Source: JBKEAJ01 sp047972135
GTDB taxonomy: Bacteria > Bacteroidota > Bacteroidia > Bacteroidales > Prolixibacteraceae
DNA: 12,356 bases
NCBI GenBank assembly: GCA_047972135.1
Contig: JBKEAJ010000056.1
Span: forward strand, 1-12,356
Reading direction: 5' to 3'
A program made the position numbers and the translations under genes. The notes beneath the pieces were generated by a model that searched no databases, was not told the origin of the DNA, and worked only from the letters and a program-made list of their open reading frames with translations. Position 1 is the stretch's first letter. Each line of letters starts with the position of its first letter. Positions 7,409-12,356 of the stretch are shown here, piece after piece.

Positions 7409-8275
7409 ATGCTTTGGAAGAAGTTACAAGGAAATAATACAGCAGAAGGTAAAGACGGAGAGGGCGAGGGCGACATGACTTTTCTAGAGCACATAGAGGT
7501 GCTGAGATGGCATATCGTACGCTCCGCCATAGCAGTGGTCATTGGGGCTATACTGGCTTTCGTATTTAGAGAAGTGCTGTTTTCAAAGGTGATTTTTGCA
7601 CCATCGGCACCCGATTTTATCACCAATAGATTGTTCGGATATTTAGCCGAAGTTACAGGAAATGAGTACCTGAGAATAAACACAGAACAGGTCAAATTCA
7701 ACAGTTTGGTAATGTCGGGGCAGTTTATGACTCATGTTACCGTATCGTTGATAGCCGGATTAATCATGGCTCTGCCTTATGTCATCTATGAAATATGGAA
7801 ATTCCTGAAACCTGCATTGCATGATAATGAGCTTAAGTACGCCTCTAGTGCTGTGTTTTTTACTTCTATACTTTTCTTTATGGGAGTGCTTTTTGCTTAT
7901 TATATAATACTCCCCCTGTCGATTAATTTCCTAGTGAATTATAAGCTAAGTGAGGAAATGGTGAAGAATACTATCAGCATAAAGTCGTATATATCGACCA
8001 TGACTTCGGTGTGTGTGGCGGGAGGTGTGTCGTTTTTGTTGCCAATATTTGTGTATTTTTTTACGAAAGTCGGACTAGTTACTCCAACGTTTTTAAGGAA
8101 ATACAGACGACACGCAATAGTGGTGCTGTTGATTGTGTCGGCAATAATTACTCCCCCCGACTTGTGGAGTCAGCTATTGGTGTGCATACCATTGGTGATA
8201 CTCTACGAAATAAGTATTTTTATATCTAAAGGAATAGTGAAAAAACAAGAATTAAACGCAGATGAGCAAGCTTAG
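7409..8275 (+). CDS. tatC: Sec-independent protein translocase TatC
   Basis: TatC is the inner-membrane receptor that binds twin-arginine signal peptides and assembles with TatA to export folded proteins. At 288 residues it has the expected six hydrophobic segments. The cytoplasmic N-terminal signature FLEHIEVLRW is at 25-34, YEIWKFLKPAL at 127-137, and the conserved PPD at 249-251 is followed by Gln255 and Glu267, spaced as in E. coli TatC. The first 22 residues are a charged, glycine-rich extension; Met23 just before the signature is an alternative start. The first ATG is preferred because it follows the putative -7 box closely. No tatA lies in the window: upstream is a divergent gene and downstream is lptB, so the TatA/E partner must be encoded elsewhere. 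The end overlaps lptB by 14 nt. Confidence 0.95.
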   Translation: MLWKKLQGNNTAEGKDGEGEGDMTFLEHIEVLRWHIVRSAIAVVIGAILAFVFREVLFSKVIFAPSAPDFITNRLFGYLAEVTGNEYLRINTEQVKFNSLVMSGQFMTHVTVSLIAGLIMALPYVIYEIWKFLKPALHDNELKYASSAVFFTSILFFMGVLFAYYIILPLSINFLVNYKLSEEMVKNTISIKSYISTMTSVCVAGGVSFLLPIFVYFFTKVGLVTPTFLRKYRRHAIVVLLIVSAIITPPDLWSQLLVCIPLVILYEISIFISKGIVKKQELNADEQA

Positions 8276-8984
8276 AGCAGAGAATATTTATAAGCAGTAC
8301 GGCAAACGAATGGTCGTGAAAGACGTGTCCTTTGAAGTCAATCAAGGGGAGATTGTCGGACTGCTAGGGCCCAATGGCGCAGGGAAAACCACCTCTTTCT
8401 ACATGGTGGTCGGTCTGGTAGCTCCATTGTCGGGCAAGATATACATGGATGAGCGTAATATAACGAAACTCCCTGTGTATAAACGTGCTAAAATAGGAAT
8501 AGGATACCTTGCGCAGGAAGCCTCGGTGTTTAGACGCATGAGCGTGGAGGATAATATCTCCGCCGTTTTGGAAATGACATCTTTCACTAAAGAGTATCAG
8601 CGACATAAACTTGAGACCTTGTTGCAAGAGTTTTCGCTGACCCATATCCGTAAAAGCCTTGGAATACAGCTGTCGGGAGGAGAGCGACGACGTGCCGAAA
8701 TTGCTAGAGCTTTGGCAATAGAACCTAAATTTATTCTCCTCGACGAACCCTTTGCAGGTGTCGACCCCATTGCAGTAGAAGATATTCAGGAGATTGTGTC
8801 GGGATTGAAAGAAAAAGATATCGGAATACTAATAACCGACCATAGTGTGAAGGCAACTTTGTCAATCACCGATAGAGCTTATTTGCTCTTTGAAGGGCAA
8901 GTGCTGAAAGCAGGTACAGCCCACGACCTAGCAAGCGACGAACAAGTAAGACGAGTTTATCTTGGTAGAAATTTTGAACTATAA
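8262..8984 (+). CDS. lptB: Lipopolysaccharide export ABC transporter ATP-binding protein LptB
   Basis: Cytoplasmic ATPase of the LptB2FGC complex, which extracts lipopolysaccharide from the inner membrane and pushes it along the Lpt bridge to the outer membrane. All ABC motifs are in place in 240 residues: Walker A GPNGAGKT at 36-43, Q-loop Gln85 in GYLAQEASVFRRMSVEDN, signature LSGGERRR at 137-144, Walker B LLDEP at 159-163 with Glu162, D-loop GVDP at 166-169, and switch His194. The AQEASVFR stretch after the Q-loop and the ERRR extension of the signature separate LptB from other ABC ATPases such as LivF. It begins inside the end of tatC (14-nt overlap), implying translational coupling. The membrane partners LptF and LptG are not in the window. 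Confidence 0.95.
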   Translation: MSKLRAENIYKQYGKRMVVKDVSFEVNQGEIVGLLGPNGAGKTTSFYMVVGLVAPLSGKIYMDERNITKLPVYKRAKIGIGYLAQEASVFRRMSVEDNISAVLEMTSFTKEYQRHKLETLLQEFSLTHIRKSLGIQLSGGERRRAEIARALAIEPKFILLDEPFAGVDPIAVEDIQEIVSGLKEKDIGILITDHSVKATLSITDRAYLLFEGQVLKAGTAHDLASDEQVRRVYLGRNFEL

Positions 8985-8999
8985 ATGCTCCTGTGAAGA

Positions 9000-9515
9000 A
9001 TGAATGGACCTGTCAATGTTAAACTGCGAGCACCCGAACCAGAAGACGTGGAATGTCTTTACAAATGGGAGAATGACGAGAGCCTGTGGAATGTTAGTAA
9101 TAGCAACACTCAGCTTTCAAAATACGATTTGTGGGAATACCTAAAGTCAGGGTCAAGAGATATATATGAAACCAAACAGCTTCGATTTATAATTGTTGAT
9201 GACAGCCCTGAACCTGTGGGAACTATAGATTTATTTGATTTCTGCCCCAAAAACCTCAGAGCAGGTGTCGGAATACTTGTTTATGCGGAAAAAGACAGGC
9301 GCAGAGGCGTGGCATTTGCAGCATTGAAGGAACTTGAAGTTTATACTGTCAAACATTTGAATATACATCAACTATATGCTAATGTGATCGCCTTCAATGA
9401 GCCGAGTATCATGCTGTTTGAAAAAGCAGGATTTGAGGTGTGCGGGCATAAAAAAGAATGGGTATATTCCGAACAGGGCTGGAAGGATGAACTCCTGATG
9501 CAGAAAATATTTTAA
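9000..9515 (+). CDS. GNAT family N-acetyltransferase (RimJ/RimL-like)
   Basis: A 171-residue GCN5-related acetyltransferase, which would transfer an acetyl group from acetyl-CoA to an amine. The N-terminal LRAPEPEDVECLYKWEND is typical of the RimJ/RimL branch. The acetyl-CoA pyrophosphate loop is RRRGVA at 100-105 (R-x-x-G-x-A). The later NVIAFNEPSIMLFEKAGFE is the usual motif B region of that branch. The substrate cannot be inferred; RimJ/RimL relatives act on ribosomal protein N-termini, but also on drugs and small amines. It starts 15 nt after lptB and its stop shares one base with the next start (TAATG), so it is part of the same unit. Confidence 0.85.
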   Translation: MNGPVNVKLRAPEPEDVECLYKWENDESLWNVSNSNTQLSKYDLWEYLKSGSRDIYETKQLRFIIVDDSPEPVGTIDLFDFCPKNLRAGVGILVYAEKDRRRGVAFAALKELEVYTVKHLNIHQLYANVIAFNEPSIMLFEKAGFEVCGHKKEWVYSEQGWKDELLMQKIF

Positions 9516-10222
9516 TGAATAATACAAAACTATACCTTATTCCATCGGGACTGGGTGCAGACGATAACCTTTCGGTGTTGCCAAGTCGAACTGTGGGCGT
9601 GATTAAGGAGCTGAAAGTCTTTGTGGTAGAGGATATTCGTACGGCACGACGCTTCTTGAAAAGTATAGATAAAAGCATTGATATAGATTCTCTTAGCTTG
9701 TTGGAACTGAACGAACATACCGATAAGAAAGAGCTTGACGAGATATGGAGCAAGACCAAAGACCACAATGTGGGAATAATATCCGAAGCAGGATGTCCTG
9801 CCGTTGCCGACCCCGGTAGCGATCTTGTGGCTATTGCCCATAAAAATAATAAAGAAGTTGTGCCGCTTATAGGTCCATCTTCCATACTGCTTGCTCTGAT
9901 GGGCTCGGGAATGAACGGACAGGGCTTTACTTTCTGTGGCTATTTACCTGTTAAAAACCCCGCAAGGATAAATGCCATAAAGAAGTTAGAAGCTGTGTCG
10001 ATGCAAACACAACAAACTCAGATATTTATAGAGACTCCATATAGAAATGTGGCATTGTTTCAAGATATTATCAAAAGTTGCAGAGCGAATACCTTGCTGT
10101 GCGTGGCGTGCGATTTAACTATGTCAACTCAAACTATTCAGACAAAAAGCATAAAGGAATGGCAAACAGAAGACCCCGATATTCATAAACGCCCGACAGT
10201 ATTCCTGATACATGCTTATTGA
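9515..10222 (+). CDS. SAM-dependent methyltransferase, short RsmI-like (tetrapyrrole methylase fold)
   Basis: A 235-residue member of the tetrapyrrole (corrin/porphyrin) methylase fold, most like RsmI, the 16S rRNA 2'-O-cytidine-1402 methyltransferase. Seen are the N-terminal LYLIPSGLG strand, EAGCPAVADPG at 91-101 (RsmI has a similar SDAG-P-x-x-SDPG), LIGPSS at 118-123 and GYLP at 142-145, all SAM-binding or fold motifs. It is about 50 residues shorter than typical RsmI and lacks its C-terminal helical domain. It belongs to a short paralogous group that I recall from Bacteroidota, whose substrate is not established to my knowledge. It may not modify C1402, and the genome may carry a separate full-length rsmI. 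It is the last gene of the tatC-led unit; the start codon overlaps the GNAT stop by one base. Confidence 0.85.
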   Translation: MNNTKLYLIPSGLGADDNLSVLPSRTVGVIKELKVFVVEDIRTARRFLKSIDKSIDIDSLSLLELNEHTDKKELDEIWSKTKDHNVGIISEAGCPAVADPGSDLVAIAHKNNKEVVPLIGPSSILLALMGSGMNGQGFTFCGYLPVKNPARINAIKKLEAVSMQTQQTQIFIETPYRNVALFQDIIKSCRANTLLCVACDLTMSTQTIQTKSIKEWQTEDPDIHKRPTVFLIHAY

Positions 10223-10263
10223 TATGCTAGATGCCTCATAAACACTAAATAGATATTATTTAT

Positions 10264-10271
10264 TAACTTTG
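10264..10271 (+). promoter_or_regulatory. Probable -7 box for the transketolase gene
   Basis: TAACTTTG matches TAnnTTTG and lies 78 nt before the transketolase ATG in the only spacer of this region. No TTG sits at the proper -33 distance, so the promoter is tentative. The transcript would begin near 10278 and carry the heptamer repeat in its leader. Confidence 0.4.
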
Positions 10272-10304
10272 AAGCCTCTGAACTGAAAAATGAAATATAT
10301 ACTG

Positions 10305-10338
10305 AGCTAGTAGCTAGAGGCTAAGGCTAGTGGCTATA
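10305..10338. repeat. Degenerate 7-bp tandem repeat in the transketolase leader
   Basis: GCTA recurs at 10306, 10313, 10320, 10326 and 10333 (steps of 7, 7, 6 and 7), in units such as AGCTAGT, AGCTAGA and GGCTAAG. It is unrelated in sequence to the AT-rich heptamers at 325-352 but has the same period. It ends 12 nt before the start codon and would lie in the 5' untranslated region. Confidence 0.55.
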
Positions 10339-10349
10339 AAATGTGAAAT

Positions 10350-12356
10350 ATGGATACCAAAATTGCAAACAAAGCCGCAGACAATATTAGAATATTGGCG
10401 GCATCGATGGTTGAAAATGCTAAGTCCGGACACCCAGGAGGTGCTATGGGTGGTGCGGATTTTATAAATATACTTTTCGGGGAGTTTCTAAACTACGACC
10501 CCGAAAATCCTAAATGGGCATTTAGAGACAGATTCTTCCTTGATCCCGGACACATGTCGCCAATGTTGTACGGCGTTTTGGCGATGTGTGGAAAATACAG
10601 CATGGAAGACCTAAAAAACTTCCGCCAATGGGGAAGTGCCACACCCGGACACCCCGAAGTCGATGTGGAAAGAGGTGTAGAAAAGACATCGGGTCCTCTC
10701 GGACAGGGACATGTAATGGCTGTTGGAGCTGCTATTGCTGAGCGTTTCCTCGTAAGCAGGTTTGGAGAGTGGATGGCTCATAAGACCTACACTTTTATCT
10801 CCGATGGTGGTATACAAGAGGAAATTTCGCAGGGAGCAGGGCGGATAGCAGGCTTTTTGGGCTTGTCGAATCTTATTATGTTCTTCGATTCCAACGATAT
10901 ACAACTGTCAACAGAAACAGATGCTGTTACTAGCGAAGATACTGAGGCTAAGTATAGAGCATGGGGTTGGGAAGTCTACACCATCAATGGTAATGATGCA
11001 GATGAAATAAGAACAGCACTAGGAAAAGCTAGCGCAGAGAAAAATAAACCTACTCTTATTATCGGTAAGACCACTATGGGCAAAGGGGCTGTCGATGCTA
11101 ACGGCAAGAGCTACGAGCGCAAGACTAGCACTCATGGGCAGCCGCTTAGTGCTGCCGGAGCAGACATAAATAAAACCGTTGAAAATCTGGGTGGAAATGC
11201 TGCCAATCCATTTGTGATTTTTGATGAGGTGAAAGAGGCATACTGCGTCAGAGCAGAGCAGTTGCAGAAAATCCTTGCTCAACGAAATGAGGTAGAGAAA
11301 GACTGGAGAAGTAAGAATGCCGACTTGGCAAATAAATTGGATACTTTCTTGTCGGGTAAGATTCCTGATATTAATTTCAGCAAAATAGAACAAAAAGCTG
11401 GCATTGCGACAAGGGCGGCATCGGCAAAGGTACTGTCGGTATTTGCCGAGAAAGTCGAGAATATGATTGTGTCGTCTGCCGATTTGTCGAACTCCGATAA
11501 AACCGACGGATTCTTGTCTAAAACCTCAGCATTTACAAAAGGCGACTTTAGCGGAGCATTCCTGCAGGCAGGAGTTTGTGAGCTGTCGATGGCGTGTATT
11601 ATGAACGGAATGGCTCTGCATGGCGGCATTATCCCCGTGTGTGCAACATTCTTCGTTTTTTCCGATTATATGAAACCTGCCATCAGAATGTCGGCTCTAA
11701 TGGGACTGCCCGTCAAGTATGTATGGTCGCACGATGCTTTCCGCGTGGGCGAGGATGGTCCTACACACCAACCCGTAGAGCAGGAAGCACAAATCAGACT
11801 CATGGAGAAACTCAAAAACCATAAAGGCGAAAACTCAATGCTCGTATTGCGTCCTGCCGATGCCATTGAGACCTCAGTGGCTTGGAAACTGGCATTGGAG
11901 AATACCTCTACGCCAAGCGGCTTAATTCTGTCAAGACAAAATATTACCGACCTGCCAAGCTCCAGCAATAGATACGATGATGCACTTCAAGCCGCAAAAG
12001 GTGCTTATGTGGTGGCAGACTGCGAAAACCCCGATGTGCTGCTTTTGGCAAGTGGCTCAGAAGTGTCAACACTCATTGAGGGAGCAAAACTACTTGCTGA
12101 GGACGGGGTGAAAACTCGTGTAGTGTCTGTACCATCCGAAGGACTATTCAGAAGTCAAGCGAAAGAATATCAAGAAAGCGTGTTGCCGAAAGGTGTCAAA
12201 AGATTTGGATTGACAGCAGGTCTACCCGTCAACCTTGAAAGTCTGCTTGGTGAGAACGGCAGAGTCTGGGGACTGGAGAGTTTTGGTTATTCCGCTCCAT
12301 ACACTAAACTCGATGAAGAGTTTGGGTTTACAGGTAAAAATGTCTACGAGCAGGTA
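10350..12356 (+). CDS. tkt: Transketolase (cut by right edge, nearly complete)
   Basis: Thiamine-diphosphate enzyme of the non-oxidative pentose phosphate pathway, moving two-carbon units between sugar phosphates. The frame stays open for 669 codons to the window end, finishing with FTGKNVYEQV, so probably only a few residues are missing. A TGA two codons upstream fixes the start at this ATG. Key residues are in place: His28 (SGHPGG), His in FLDPGHMSP, His101 (TPGHPEVD), SGPLGQG, the catalytic Glu411 (GVCELSMACIMNGMALHGG) and His461 in WSHDAFRVGEDGPTHQP. The ThDP/metal motif reads SDGG at 151-154 in place of GDG, followed by IQEEISQGAGRIAG. I recall this as normal for Bacteroidota transketolases. 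All domains (PP, Pyr, C-terminal) are contiguous in a single protein, unlike the split two-gene form. It has its own spacer and is probably transcribed separately from the tatC unit. Confidence 0.95.
   Translation, partial: MDTKIANKAADNIRILAASMVENAKSGHPGGAMGGADFINILFGEFLNYDPENPKWAFRDRFFLDPGHMSPMLYGVLAMCGKYSMEDLKNFRQWGSATPGHPEVDVERGVEKTSGPLGQGHVMAVGAAIAERFLVSRFGEWMAHKTYTFISDGGIQEEISQGAGRIAGFLGLSNLIMFFDSNDIQLSTETDAVTSEDTEAKYRAWGWEVYTINGNDADEIRTALGKASAEKNKPTLIIGKTTMGKGAVDANGKSYERKTSTHGQPLSAAGADINKTVENLGGNAANPFVIFDEVKEAYCVRAEQLQKILAQRNEVEKDWRSKNADLANKLDTFLSGKIPDINFSKIEQKAGIATRAASAKVLSVFAEKVENMIVSSADLSNSDKTDGFLSKTSAFTKGDFSGAFLQAGVCELSMACIMNGMALHGGIIPVCATFFVFSDYMKPAIRMSALMGLPVKYVWSHDAFRVGEDGPTHQPVEQEAQIRLMEKLKNHKGENSMLVLRPADAIETSVAWKLALENTSTPSGLILSRQNITDLPSSSNRYDDALQAAKGAYVVADCENPDVLLLASGSEVSTLIEGAKLLAEDGVKTRVVSVPSEGLFRSQAKEYQESVLPKGVKRFGLTAGLPVNLESLLGENGRVWGLESFGYSAPYTKLDEEFGFTGKNVYEQV

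Noticed and set aside
9409..9885. A 158-codon minus-strand open frame
   Set aside because: It is antisense to the end of the GNAT gene and the start of the RsmI-like gene, both of which have strong motifs.
11019..11629. Overlapping minus-strand open frames of 116-124 codons
   Set aside because: They lie opposite the intact transketolase frame and show no family motifs; they are antisense shadows.

Overview
This window looks like part of a Bacteroidales (Bacteroidota) chromosome. Three things point there. Promoter-like sites match the Bacteroidota pattern (TTG, about 20 bases, then TAnnTTTG) and there are no clear purine-rich ribosome binding sites. The transketolase belongs to a version I associate with this phylum (SDGG in place of GDG). 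The left edge carries an RHS core of the wording common in this order. The species cannot be named from the sequence.

Layout, left to right. Positions 1-317 (minus strand) hold the core of an RHS/YD-repeat protein that runs off the left edge. It begins beside a small heptamer repeat and appears to contain an in-frame 81-bp insertion bounded by 8-bp direct repeats. Positions 435-6410 (minus) are the gltB-gltD operon, which encodes both subunits of NADPH-dependent glutamate synthase. Positions 6454-7190 (minus) are a two-gene unit: a HEPN-domain protein with no normal start codon at its conserved N-terminus, overlapped by a 96-residue unknown. The gltB promoter lies inside the end of that unknown gene. 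Positions 7194-7408 are a divergent intergenic region.

On the plus strand, 7409-10222 is a tightly packed unit: tatC (folded-protein export), lptB (ATPase of lipopolysaccharide export), a GNAT acetyltransferase, and a short RsmI-like SAM methyltransferase. Neighbours overlap by 14 nt, lie 15 nt apart, and overlap by 1 nt, so co-transcription is likely. After a 127-nt spacer with its own -7-like box and a second, unrelated heptamer repeat, a nearly complete transketolase gene (10350 to the right edge) begins.

Most of the window is conserved housekeeping: ammonia assimilation, envelope export and the pentose phosphate pathway. The accessory parts are the RHS cassette and the HEPN pair, which flank gltBD. 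No RNA genes, CRISPR arrays or insertion sequences were seen.
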